A stretch of DNA of 64,000 nucleotides from Glandiceps talaboti (GCF_964340395.1 NC_135565.1:19506709-19570708); one strand, 5' to 3'; positions 14,001-25,880 are shown, counted from the stretch's first letter. Made by a program: numbers and translations. Notes: generated by a model from the sequence alone, not told the origin.

Positions 14001-17000
14001 ACATAACGTTGACATAACAATGACATAACAATGACATAACATTGACATAACGTTGACATAACATTGACATAACATTGACATAACAATGACAACAATGACA
14101 TAACATTGACATAACAATGACATAACAATGACATAACGTTGACATAATGACATAACAATGACATAACATTGACATAACGTTGACATAACAATGACATAAC
14201 ATTGACATAACATTGACATAACATTGACATAACAATGACACAACGTTGACATTGACATAACAATGACATAACAATGACATAACATTGACATAACAATGAC
14301 ACAACGTTGACATAACAATGACATAACATTGACATAATGTTGACATAACATTGACATAACAATGACATAACATTGACTTAACATTGACTTAACATTGACA
14401 TAACATTGACTTAACATTGACATAACGTTAACTTAACATTGACATAACATTGACTTAACATTGACATAACATTGACATAACGTTAACTTAACATTGACAT
14501 AACATCATAACATTGACATAACATTGACATAACATTGACATAACATTGATAGAACACTGACATAACATCAACATAACATTACCTGTTTCAGCAAATCTCT
14601 TCAAACTGTTCACCTTCTTCTCATCATTCTTAGCTTCAGACTCTGCCTATGTATGTAACAAAGATATTGTCATTTCTTTCATGAAGGCTATCACATGATG
14701 GCAGTAATGTACAGATGATAAAAAAAATTTAGGTGAGAAAATAACACCTTCAGTTGATAACTTATTTAACTTTGAAATCTTGTAAAGAATCCCTACTGCA
14801 CTTGACATGTGTTCAGTCAGTTTGGGGCATTTCCTGCAAGGGATTATGGGAAAACCTCTGGTGATGACATCACATTTACCACAATCTCTCTGTCTTTACA
14901 GACTTTGTAGTTTGGAATATATACAATGTAAATAAGACTGCACACGTAGTTAAGTTTACCAGAGTGTAGGTAGTACCAGGTACAATGTACCATGTAATAC
15001 AAATACTACTACTGTAAATCTGGAAATTTTCACTAAACACTTATTTTCGCTAATTTCATTGGAAAACAAAAACGGAAAAATAACTAGCGACTAAAATGCC
15101 TTCTTGCACATGAACACAACTGGTAATTAGAGAAAATTGGTCTTTGAGAAAAATTGGTCTCAGTAAAATCGTAAACTTTTGTAGTAGTGCAAATATCTAC
15201 GTTTACAGTATTTTATCACCCAAAATCAAGTCAATAGCCTTAATCAATAGACAATAGTGTACTTTTCTTCAATAATAATGCCAAAGTACATACATATGTA
15301 CATTCATTTTGGTGTATTAAAATACATCTCTGTTCACTGCATACATGTAGTGTGGTTTTTTGTGGGTAACTTTGAGTAACACAGAGCACAACATCAGTGG
15401 AATCTATTTCCCTTCATTCCATTTAACCTCCGTGTGTTCGGGTATCTACATCTACATGCACCAGAATTTTCAAGAAAAGTTACACACAACAACAAATATT
15501 ATAATGGGAATATCTGCAATGAATACAACACTTACCCCCAACTTCTTCTTTTGTTTTTCATATTCTTTCATTTGTCTGGCAATTTCATTCTTTTGATGGA
15601 GGATATACTCTAGGATAGCTTCTTTGTCGTACAACCATCCAGTTGGTCTGTTGGGGTAGAATAAAGTACAGAGAAAACAATGATTTAAAAGTTACACATG
15701 TATAGATACAAGTAAAACTGTTTACACATACATGTACCAGTAAATGTTTAATAAGTATAGGGCATTTTACTTCTACTTTCAAAGGACTTCATTTTTGTTT
15801 TAAACAGGTTTCTTTTTGTTTTATTTTCACCATATATCCTACAGTAGTATATGTGCAGGCTCTATGACTTTCACAGAGTCTGGGTATGAAAAGTATGATG
15901 TATTCTGTGTTAGATACACAAATTTCTTTGTTCTGTACAGATTTTTTTCCAGGCTTTTTTTTGGAGAGAAGTGTCACCTCTGTATATTTTATTTCTTTGT
16001 TTTCATTTTATGGCTTGTGTGTGCATTAATTTTTCATACTTATAACATGATTTTACCAAACACACACACACACACACACTCAGTCTGTCACTGATCATCA
16101 CCACTTCTCGCAAAACAGTGACAATCTTAGAAAAACTTACGTCAAGACTGGATATCTACATGGCTGCAAAGTCAAACAGCAACAATCAAAGTTTCTTGTA
16201 GAATCTTTCCCAAGTCGACCCTGCTGTGTACCATATCCAGATGTAGCTGTGAAAGAAAATCCATGACATGAAATTAATTGATGCAAATTTTGAAAATTAT
16301 ATTATCATAATTAACAATGATCTGTGAAATAATATTCTGGATGACCAGACTGTGGTTTAACCACAACACAAAAGTGAAGTGAAGGTATAAATTGTAACGA
16401 TGCTGGAAAGGAACTAGACTAGTGTAACAACTGACCTAGCAAATACGTGTCGATCGAAAGTATGAGATTCGTCTCGTCTTACAGACTGACATTGCTGTTT
16501 GCATGGATATATTGTGAATTACTAGCTGCAATTTATAATACTTTTTAATTTTTTTTATATTTTTTATTTTGTGACTCAACACTGTTCGTTATTTTCTTAC
16601 GGGGTTTGCAAAGAAAAACAAAGTGGAGGACCGAGAGCGACGTAGCTAAATAGCTACAGTACTATACTACATCTGGTGAATACTGTGAGTATGGTATCGA
16701 TAGGAAAGCATCGATAGTACATTGTACATGCTGTATGCACGGTATCCAGTCAAAACGTCCCCGGGTCAAAACGTCCCCGGTTTCCATAAGTCAAAACGTC
16801 CCCTGGTCAAAACGTCCCCGTCTTTCCATTTTCCTCGACCCAAACTATTTGTGTGTGTGTGTGTGTGTGTGTTACATTATATCCTTATTTCTTAGTATTT
16901 CTTACATCACAATACAGTAATGTGACTGCGTACCCACCTCAGGTGCCCAAAATACGTTTATGCGGCTCCCATGGATCGGCTAAGCATCACGTGATTGCCA

Positions 17001-17626
17001 ATCGCAAAGTATAAAAAAATCTACGCAAAACCGATACCTTCGTACACTTGTACTTGTATCGAATTATCGACAAGCGAGCAACTTTACCTTATCTTCCTAA
17101 ACGAAATTTTCAACGTCATCACTATCATCATCATCATGAATACCAGACATATCAACAAACGCCGTTTCGTAGAACCTGAATTCCCGTGTATCAAGTGCAG
17201 TTTAGAAGTCACCAAACATCAGCAGGCTTTGGAGTGCAATGTGTGCCAACGTTGGCAACACAGAAGATGTACTAAAGGTGACCGTGTTTTAGGGAAGGAA
17301 CGGAAACTGTTACACAGTCAAGTCTCTTGGTTAAATTTTGGTCATACCCGAGGACGTTTTGACCCGGGGACGTTTTGGTCATACCCGGGGACGTTTTGAC
17401 CCGGGGACGTTTTGACGCGGGGACGTTATGACTGGTAAGCGTATGCACTACCTGCTACAATATGATACATGTAAGTTATAACGCTCGTTCCAACGCTTGG
17501 AAATACTACCCGATTTCGACGGAATATGTACAAGAAATCACAACAGTTTATCTCACCTGTGTCTTTCTTCCTTTCATGGTAAGTATAGACGGTACCCGCG
17601 GTACAATTACGTTGATGTCTCGTCAT
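11011..17626 (-). CDS. NOSIP: Nitric oxide synthase-interacting protein homologue (E3 ubiquitin ligase)
   Basis: NOSIP is a U-box/RING-like E3 ubiquitin ligase; the vertebrate protein binds endothelial and neuronal NO synthases and other substrates. Eight coding exons join in frame: 17557-17626, 16141-16246, 15536-15647, 14583-14646, 13161-13369, 12302-12489, 11694-11802, 11011-11085. They encode 310 aa, against about 301 in human. The start MTRH..NCTAG..YTYHE..KKDT is the family signature. The N-terminal U-box half has Cys45-47 and Cys53, then GWLYDKEAILEYILHQK (62-78). Residues 97-187 are a polar, low-conservation linker. The C-terminal half has VFCPMSKDPL (about 191-200), YMCAVTHD and VECLEKLIKKDM, and ends GGTGFASTG..LEAKKHRPVMMAS. 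Residues 54-55 are Arg-Tyr where human has His-Asp. All junctions are GT-AG. Intron 1 carries a DNA-transposon relic and intron 4 an 11-bp satellite. Confidence 0.96.
11999..12197. repeat. (GTAT)n microsatellite in NOSIP intron 6
   Basis: About 200 bp of GTAT repeat with GTGT and GCAT variants, in the intron between NOSIP exons 12302-12489 and 11694-11802. A poly-G run at 11943-11959 lies beside it. Open frames here are repeat artefacts. Confidence 0.95.
13846..14579. repeat. 11-bp satellite ACATAACATTG in NOSIP intron 4
   Basis: About 65 tandem copies of an 11-bp unit, with ACATAACGTTG, ACATAACAATG and ACTTAACATTG variants. On the minus strand all three frames stay open for over 140 codons because 11 bp rotates the frame, but this is not coding. 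The array runs to the exon 14583-14646 boundary, so the donor GTAATGTTATG resembles a repeat unit. Confidence 0.95.
16733..17448. mobile_element. MULE-like DNA transposon relic with inverted ends and 8-bp target duplication
   Basis: A 700-bp element (16741-17440) is flanked by the identical 8-bp direct repeat GTATGCAC at 16733-16740 and 17441-17448. Both ends carry arrays of GTCAAAACGTCCCC (left, 16750-16825) and its complement (right, 17335-17435). The outer ends match as CCAGTCAAAACGTCCCC against CCAGTCATAACGTCCCC. The interior holds a short plus-strand frame with a PHD-like zinc finger (see 17136-17400). It sits in NOSIP intron 1. Target length and the finger suggest a Mutator-like element, but hAT and other superfamilies also make 8-bp duplications. 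No transposase catalytic domain is present. Confidence 0.85.
17136..17400 (+). pseudogene. Truncated transposon ORF with PHD-like zinc finger
   Basis: From the Met at 17136 the frame reads a basic start, then FPCIKCSLEVTKHQQALECN followed by VCQRWQHRRCTKG. The ligand spacing C-x2-C, then C-x2-C-x4-H-x2-C, resembles the PHD-like finger at the N-terminus of many invertebrate transposon proteins. The frame then runs straight into the right inverted end and stops. The transposase core is therefore deleted. A second possible start lies upstream at 16995. It is unrelated to NOSIP and lies on the opposite strand. Confidence 0.65.
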
Positions 17627-18043
17627 TTTATCCAAAAATACGACTCCACTGCCGGAATATCGATGTAAACATTTGTGAGTGGGACTTCCGGATGAACAAC
17701 AAAGGCTCATGGGTAGGTCACTACGTTCTCGAAATTTCTCAGGCGCCCAAATTCTCAATACAATATCTTTTGACGCAATTAACTTACACTCTTGTCATCT
17801 TTTTACATTCCTGTGATATTTTTGGAAAGTTGCTACTATGGTGGAGTGTTCTTAGTCTTCATGAACGATTACAAATAGTTCAATTTTCGAAATTCATTTC
17901 CAGTCTCGCCAAATCCCGTCTTCAGGGTCAAAAGGTCACGGCTCTCAACTATCACTACCATGTGCGAAGAGAGGACTAGACTGTCGGACAGCTCAACTGG
18001 ATCATTTTGTTAGCCTAAAAATGTAATACAACCAAAACGAGAA
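17627..18043. promoter_or_regulatory. Probable bidirectional NOSIP/POLR1F promoter
   Basis: Only 417 bp separate the two divergent start codons, so both 5' UTRs and promoters must lie here unless there are upstream non-coding exons. An ETS/GABP-type motif ACTTCCGG is at 17684-17691. The POLR1F start region GAAATGGCTGCG resembles a YY1 motif spanning the ATG. No TATA box was recognised. ETS and YY1 sites without TATA are common in housekeeping bidirectional promoters of animals. Confidence 0.6.
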
Positions 18044-21000
18044 ATGGCTGCGCAGACATTTCAAGAAGCTAAACAACACCTAAATGATCAGTATTCTTGT
18101 TTTGAACTTATAACAACGAGAAAACACATGGCACTTTCGCCAAGTTATCTCGGAAAATTACGGAGTGGAGTGAACGAACAGCTGATGACTGATTTGAGAT
18201 TGTATTCCGACAGGTAGGTTTACACTCGATCCACCCAGACTTTGAACGACCAACTTCGTGTGAATATTGAATAAGTCCATGAACTCATCAAAACACTCCC
18301 ATGTAAAATTGCATATGTTGATAAGAAATTTTCACGAGTTGATACAAATGTTCTTATGAAATGTTCCTATGTTGATACAAATGATCCTACGAGAAATGTT
18401 CATGTATTGATACAAATGTGTTTAAGAATACTTCTCAAATGGTTGCCAACAGTCTGCATTCTACTTTCGGTAGACGTTCCGTCGACAATATTTATTCAAT
18501 ATCGCAAACTACATGTATGGAATAAATAGTAGAGTTACAGAATATATGCACCCCCCCCCACTAGTAGTACTATCTCAATAGATCCATGGTCCCCCCCCCC
18601 ACTAGTAGTACTATCTCAATAGATCCATGGTCCCCCCCCCACTAGTAGTACTATCTCAATAGATCCATGGTCCCCCCCACTAGTAGTACTATCTCAATAA
18701 TAGACCCATGGTGTCCCCCCACTAGTAGTACTATCTCAATAGACCCATGGTCCCCCCCCCACTAGTAGTACTATCTCAATAGACCCATGGTCCCCCCCCC
18801 ACTAGTAGTACTATCTCAATAGACCCATGGTCCCCCCACCACTAGTAGTACTATCTCAATAGACCCATGGTCCCCCCCCCCACTAGTAGTACTATCTCAA
18901 TAGACCCATGGTCCCCCCCCCCACTAGTAGTACTATCTCAATAGACCCATGGTCCCCCCCCCACTAGTAGTACTATCTCAATAGACCCATGGTCCCCCCC
19001 CACTAGTAGTACTATCTCAATAGACCCATGGTCCCCCCACCACTAGTAGTACTATCTCAATAATAGATCCATGGTCCCCCCACCACTAGTAGTACTATCT
19101 CAATAGATCCATGGTCCCCCCCCACTAGTAGTACTATCTCAATAGACCCATGGTCCCCCCACCACTAGTAGTACTATCTCAATAATAGATCCATGGTCCC
19201 CCCACCACTAGTAGTACTATCTCAATAGATCCATGGTCCCCCCCCACTAGTAGTACTATCTCAATAGACCCATGGTCCCCCCACCACTAGTAGTACTATC
19301 TCAATAATAGACCCATGGTCCCCCCCCCACTAGTAGTACTATCTCAATAGACCCATGGTCCCCCCCCCACTAGTAGTACTATCTCAATAATAGACCCATG
19401 GTCCCCCCACCACTAGTAGTACTATCTCAATAGACCCATGGTCCCCCCCCCACTAGTAGTACTATCTCAATAATAGACCCATGGTCCCCCCACCACTAGT
19501 AGTACTATCTCAATAATAGACCCATGGTCCCCCCACCACTAGTAGTACTATCTCAATAATAGACCCATGGTCCCCCCACCACTAGTAGTACTATCTCAAT
19601 AGACCCATGGTCCCCCCCCCCACTAGTAGTACTATCTCAATAATAGATCCATGGTCCCCCCCCCCACTAGTAGTACTATCTCAATAATAGACCCATGGTC
19701 CCCCCCCCACTAGTAGTACTATCTCAATAATAGACCCATGGTCCCCCCCCCCCACTAGTAGTACTATCTCAATAATAGACCCATGGTCCCCCCACCACTA
19801 GTAGTACTATCTCAATAGACCCATGGTCCCCCCACCACTAGTAGTACTATCTCAATAATAGACCCATGGTCCCCCCACCACTAGTAGTACTATCTCAATA
19901 ATAGACCCATGGTCCCCCCACCACTAGTAGTACTATCTCAATAGATCCATGGTCCCCCCCCACTAGTAGTACTATCTCAATAGACCCATGGTCCCCCCAC
20001 CACTAGTAGTACTATCTCAATAATAGACCCATGGTCCCCCCCACTAGTAGTACTATCTCAATAATAGACCCATGGTCCCCCCCACTAGTAGTACTATCTC
20101 AATAATAGACCCATGGTCCCCCCCCACTAGTAGTACTATCTCAATAATAGACCCATGGTCCCCCCACCACTAGTAGTACTATCTCAATAATAGACCCATG
20201 GTCCCCCCACCACTAGTAGTACTATCTCAATAGACCCATGGTCCCCCCCCCACTAGTAGTACTATCTCAATAATAGACCCATGGTCCCCCCCACTAGTAG
20301 TACTATCTCAATAATAGACCCATGGTCCCCCCCCCACTAGTAGTACTATCTCAATAGACCCATGGTCCCCCCACCACTAGTAGTACTATCTCAATAGACC
20401 CATGGTCCCCCCCCACTAGTAGTACTATCTCAATAGACCCATGGTCCCCCCCCCACTAGTAGTACTATCTCAATAATAGACCCATGGTCCCCCCACCACT
20501 AGTAGTACTATCTCAATAATAGACCCATGGTCCCCCCACCACTAGTAGTACTATCTCAATAGACCCATGGTCCCCCCACCACTAGTAGTACTATCTCAAT
20601 AGACCCATGGTCCCCCCACCACTAGTAGTACTATCTCAATAGACCCATGGTCCCCCCACCACTAGTAGTACTATCTCAATAATAGACCCATGGTCCCCCC
20701 CCCACTAGTAGTACTATCTCAATAATAGACCCATGGTCCCCCCCCCACTAGTAGTACTATCTCAATAATAGACCCATGGTCCCCCCACCACTAGTAGTAC
20801 TATCTCAATAGACCCATGGTCCCCCCACCACTAGTAGTACTATCTCAATAGACCCATGGTCCCCCCCCCACTAGTAGTACTATCTCAATAGACCCATGGT
20901 CCCCCCCCCACTAGTAGTACTATCTCAATAATAGACCCATGGTCCCCCCACCACTAGTAGTACTATCTCAATAATAGACCCATGGTCCCCCCACCACTAG

Positions 21001-24000
21001 TAGTACTATCTCAATAGACCCATGGTCCCCCCACCACTAGTAGTACTATCTCAATAGACCCATGGTCCCCCCACCACTAGTAGTACTATCTCAATAGACC
21101 CATGGTCCCCCCACCACTAGTAGTACTATCTCAATAATAGACCCATGGTCCCCCCCCCACTAGTAGTACTATCTCAATAGACCCATGGTCCCCCCACCAC
21201 TAGTAGTACTATCTCAATAGACCCATGGTCCCCCCACCACTAGTAGTACTATCTCAATAATAGACCCATGGTCCCCCCCCCACTAGTAGTACTATCTCAA
21301 TAATAGATCCATGGTCCCCCCCCCCACTAGTAGTACTATCTCAATAATAGACCCATGGTCCCCCCACCACTAGTAGTACTATCTCAATAGACCCATGGTC
21401 CCCCCCCCACTAGTAGTACTATCTCAATAATAGACCCATGGTCCCCCCCCCACTAGTAGTACTATCTCAATAATAGACCCATGGTCCCCCCCCCACTAGT
21501 AGTACTATCTCAATAATAGATCCATGGTCCCCCCCCCCACTAGTAGTACTATCTCAATAATAGACCCATGGTCCCCCCCCCACTAGTAGTACTATCTCAA
21601 TAATAGACCCATGGTCCCCCCCCCCACTAGTAGTACCATCTCAATAATAGGTCCATGGTCCCCCCCCCACTAGTAGTACCATCTCAATAATAGGTCCATG
21701 GTCGTCCCCCCCCCCACTAGTAGTACTATCTCAATAATAGACCCATGGTCCCCCCCCCACTAGTAGTACTATCTCAATAATAGACCCATGGTCCCCCCCC
21801 CACTAGTAGTACTATCTCAATAATAGACCCATGGTCCCCCCCCCACTAGTAGTACTATCTCAATAGACCCATGGTCCCCCCCCACTAGTAGTACTATCTC
21901 AATAGACCCATGGTCCCCCCACCACTAGTAGTACTATCTCAATAATAGACCCATGGTCCCCCCACCACTAGTAGTACCATCTCAATAGATCCATGGTCCC
22001 CCCCACCACTAGTAGTACTATCTCAATAATAGACCCATGGTCCCCCCCACTAGTAGTACTATCTCAATAATAGATCCATGGTCCCCCCCCCACTAGTAGT
22101 ACTATTTCAATAATAGGTCCATGGTAGTACCAACACCACAAGAAACAGACCAATAGCAAACCAACAAAAACTGCACAGTATACATACAACATACCATAAA
22201 CATTTGAGAGATGTATTACTAATACTAATACTTTCATGCTGATACCACAGCTGTTTTCTTACCCACATTGCGATTAAACTGAATAACTGATAAAGCTATG
22301 TGTATACTTTTTGATTGACAGCCTGAAAGGTGCATTGGTTGCCTATGACAACGTAAAGTTAGTACAGCCATGTGGTGAACTTATAGATGACCAACCGTAT
22401 ATTCACTTTGATATTCAGCTTGATATGATTGTATTTCGGCCGACAGTAGGCAGTATATTGAGGGTAAGTTGATTTTAACTGAAACTCAGTCCTGTATGTT
22501 GTATGTGTTACCCAGAATCCTCTAACTTCCACTGTTGTCAGTGGACTCTTATCCTGTCTACATCACTGATCTGTGCTATGATAGCTGTCACCTAAACTCT
22601 GCTAGTCTAGGTTACCCAGAATCCTCTGACTTTCACTGTTGCCAGTGGACTCTTATCCTGTCTACATCACTGATCTGTGACTACGATAGCTCTCACCTAC
22701 ACTCAGCTTGTTATATGAAGTGGGTGTTGCAATTTACAAATATTTCCATACAGCTGATTGGTTGCAGTGAGGAGAGAATGCATGTCAGACTTTTTGATTA
22801 TTCAAATTGTCATTGTACAACATTAGAAGTCATGTAACAGTCCTGTTTCAGCACTGTTACAGCCCAGTTATGTAGAACAGTACTGTAGACAATTTTGCTG
22901 AGTGTACTACCCAATTATGAAAATGGCTCTTATTGTTATGCTGGTGTTTCCCTTTTCAAAAGCTCATTAGATGTATACATATGTTTGATGTCACTTTGTT
23001 TTGATTGCAGGCAGTGGTACATAAAATAGCACCAGATCACATTGGATGTCTTATACATGGATGTTTTAATGCAGCTGTACGTAAATCTAAGAAGTTTATC
23101 AATGGATGTAGTAGTGCCGACCTTACAATGGGCCAAGAATTCATCCTGAAAGTTATCCGGTTAGATTCAGAGAAGGGAATACTGTCGATTAAAGGAGTTA
23201 TTGAAAATACATTGTAAGTTATAGCCATAGTCACTTCCATCTTGTGTCTATCCTCCCTTTTGAATATTGTGATTCATCTGCGACAGTCATAGATTTAGTT
23301 GACCAAATGGAACTTGCTAGAGAGTACACTTCACGTTGTAGCTAGGGAAAGATTTTCAAAGTCATACTGTAATATATTTGAGTGTCATAATCATGAATAT
23401 TATTTATTTGAATATAGTGGTTCCACGAGACCAAACTTGGACCTTATTGCATTAAGGACAGCATGTTTACTGAATACTAGTATATGTTCAGCACTTTACA
23501 ATAGGGAACTTGCAATCCAGACTGAGCATGCTCAGACGCAAAGGACTAAGGGATTATCTGTGGTGATCGTAATACCTAATCTGGAGCTACCGATAACAAA
23601 ACCTCCCACAATAGTCAGGGTAACTATGAATTGACCATTCATGGTTGCAAACAATGTAACAGTATTGTTTACAATGCCAATTCATTAGTATTTATTATCA
23701 CATTTCCCATGATGCAACATTCAACATGGTGGGTTTGCAAGATCCCTATTTTGTGTTTTATCTTTCCTCCATGAAATAAGCAAACATATGTCATTGACAC
23801 AAATCTTCAGGTGTACAGTATTAATAAAAAATATTACAAAAACAACAACAACAACAACAACAGATGATTTCTATTACGGTCTGGGAGCAACTATGAATTT
23901 GTGTGTTTTTATCCTCCAGATTACCAAGTGAAGTTACCGGGAGTAGAAAGAGGAGTGAATCTAAAGATAATACGATGACAAGTCAAGATAAAACTGATGA

Positions 24001-24682
24001 TGTTGGATGTATGAACGACAGTCTGGGGGAGCCAAGCAGAAAGAAGAAACGGAAAAAAGATAAAAAAGAGAAAGGTGACGCAATGGAGAAGGAACTGAAC
24101 AAAAGTGTTGAATTAGAGGAGACGAAAGAACAAAAGAAAAAGAAGAAACATCGCAAAGAGAAATCTGAAAGTGATTCATTGCAAATGTTAAATGCTGGGG
24201 TAGATAAAATAAACAGTAATGAATTTGGAAGTGAACTGAACAAAAGTGTTGAATTACAGGAGACAAAGGAACGAAAGAAAAAGAACAAAAAACATCGCAA
24301 AGAGAAATCTGAAAGTGATTCATCGAAAATGTTTAACTCTGTGGTAGATAAAGTAAATGGTAATGAATTTGGAAGTGAATCAAAAAAGAAACGCAAGACT
24401 GGACATGATATTTCAATGGAGTCACCTGATATATCCATTAAGTCACATGATATATCTATGAAGTCACATGATGTTTCTATGAAGTCATGTGATGACAGTG
24501 AATGTGCAAAGGATGGAACTCCAAAGAGGAAGAAAGGAAAAAGAAAAAGCAAGGAATTATCCAATACTGAGACTGAAATCGCTGATCAAAGTTTTGTGGG
24601 TTTAGTCAGCGAAGAACTTAGTGGTGATAGTGTGGAAATTACAAAGAAACACAAAAAGTCAAAAAAAAGTAAAAGGAAATGA
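18044..24682 (+). CDS. POLR1F: RNA polymerase I subunit RPA43 homologue
   Basis: POLR1F (RPA43, TWISTNB) forms the stalk of nucleolar RNA polymerase I and contacts RRN3. Four exons join in frame: 18044-18213, 22322-22463, 23011-23213, 23920-24682. They encode 425 aa, against 338 in human; the extra length is in the C-terminal tail. The RPB7-like N-terminal domain (about 20-104) has the family strings HMALSPSYLGK, ALVAYDNVKL and IHFDIQLDMIVF. The OB-fold part (105-171) has APDHIGCLIHGCFNAAV and MGQEFILKVIRLDSEKGILS. The tail (172-425) is rich in Lys, Ser and Glu, with several KKKRK-like nuclear/nucleolar signals and two internal duplications. AATAAA follows at 24702-24707. Intron 1 is 4.1 kb, mostly minisatellite; intron 3 holds a MITE. 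The neighbour NOSIP is divergent. Confidence 0.96.
18550..22125. repeat. 3.6-kb minisatellite in POLR1F intron 1
   Basis: Roughly 85-90 tandem copies of a 38-43 bp unit: a run of 6-10 C (often broken as CCCCCCACC), then ACTAGTAGTACTATCTC, then AATAGACCCATGGT. Units come in forms with AATAG or AATAATAG, and with ACCC, ATCC or GTCC before ATGGT. Each unit carries three 6-bp palindromes (ACTAGT, AGTACT, CCATGG). The first units and the last few are the most variant, as expected when arrays homogenise from the middle. Confidence 0.98.
22508..22716. repeat. Tandem duplication of about 107 bp in POLR1F intron 2
   Basis: TTACCCAGAATCCTCTAAC and about 90 following bases, including GTGGACTCTTATCCTGTC, recur from about 22613 with few differences. 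Confidence 0.8.
23504..23746 (-). mobile_element. 243-bp MITE, GGGAACTTGCAA family, copy 1
   Basis: Terminal inverted repeats GGGAACTTGCAA and TTGCAAGATCCC bound the element, in POLR1F intron 3. It is reverse-oriented relative to the copies at 35410-35652 and 59090-59325. It shares with them the internal strings ACTGAGCATGCTCAG and ATGATGCAACATTCAACATG. Confidence 0.85.
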
Positions 24683-24701
24683 ATTAAAGTATTAAAATAA
24701 A

Positions 24702-24707
24702 AATAAA
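24702..24707 (+). terminator. Candidate POLR1F polyadenylation signal
   Basis: AATAAA lies 20 bp after the POLR1F stop codon, giving a very short 3' UTR if used. There is no second obvious signal close by. Confidence 0.55.
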
Positions 24708-25880
24708 CTTTATATATGTGTCACTAGTATATTTCTGATTGGACTCGATGACTTTGGGTTCATACACTTGAAATCAAATCAAATTCCAGGACTTTGTCTT
24801 GTGTTTTCAAGGAGTATTCTGATCAATTTCGGTAATTTTCCAGAGTATTAACCAATGAAATGATGTTGTAAATGTATGAAATATATGAAAAAACAAGTAA
24901 GACATATTTTTTTGACAATCTACACTTCACAACAGCAATGTTGATCATTAGTCCTTTGGCTCCCAGGAGTCGATTAATTTTTTTCCGTGAGTATATGACC
25001 CCCCCCCCCCCCCCTCCCCTGTTCAATCTACCTACACGTACTGCCTGCAAAGAACATAGTATTGCATGATCAACCCATTCTCGCAAACCAGAGATGTTAT
25101 TTTTTCCACAACACTGGATGGTGTCGTAAAAGGGGCTGTGGTTTATGACGATGTGACCAACCGTGATCTTGGTTGTAATGGACATATCATAGTACTTCAC
25201 ACACACACAGGTACACACAACTCACATATCATAAAATACACTAGGAAACCAAGTTTTTAGCATATTCAATGTAACAAGCAATGTTTTATTTTATCGTTTT
25301 GATATGATATAGTAAAGACATTATACACCACAGTTTAATTAGAAACATCTCTACATTTCAAACTTTTTTTACTCTTGCATTGTAAAATAAAGAATTTACA
25401 AATCACCCAACAAATTGCAATATCATTTTAGCAAATGCAAGCAGTAGCTTTGTAACCTATACACCCCTGTATTGGTATAGAATGGATTGGTCCACTGGAC
25501 CATACCATTATGGGTAGAATATAGGGATGTATAGATGTCATATTTCTGAAGCACTGCTAATGTTAGGGCATTGAAATCTTGTATAGCTTTGTTGGTGCTA
25601 TGTGTCCTAGCTATGTAATCCCACCCACCACCACTGTAGTGTTGTGCATATTATCTAAAAATCTGAACGTGTACATATGACAATAAACAACAGCTCTAGT
25701 AAATGAAGGTAGGTAGCTTTATGATAGTGACTAGCCACTGAATTCTCAGAACCTGTAACAGCTGTTACCTCATGCTAGGTGGATATTATAAGACAAGATT
25801 GACTTACTCCGCATGCCCACAGTACTTATACTTACCATTATAATGGTGAGAGTTCTGTACATTGAATATATGTCATCATG
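24708..25880. other. Intergenic between convergent POLR1F and CKAP5
   Basis: No exon was recognised. A poly-C run is at about 24999-25013. A diverged copy of the small MITE at 31860-31964 lies at about 25076-25155. Confidence 0.5.

Noticed and set aside
13925-14423. Three overlapping minus-strand open frames of 146-161 codons (Met-Leu-Cys-Gln-Cys-Tyr-Val-Asn repeats)
   Set aside because: They are produced by an 11-bp repeat without stops in any frame and lie inside a NOSIP intron.
17497-17979. 160-codon plus frame across the NOSIP first exon
   Set aside because: It overlaps the well-supported NOSIP exon on the other strand and the shared promoter, and resembles no family.
18550-22125. A CRISPR array
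   Set aside because: The regular unit has no unique spacers. Variation is only in poly-C length and a few bases, and the setting is a eukaryotic intron.
23961-24564. Minus open frames of 120 and 193 codons rich in Phe and Ser
   Set aside because: They are the complement of the Lys/Glu/Ser-rich POLR1F tail.
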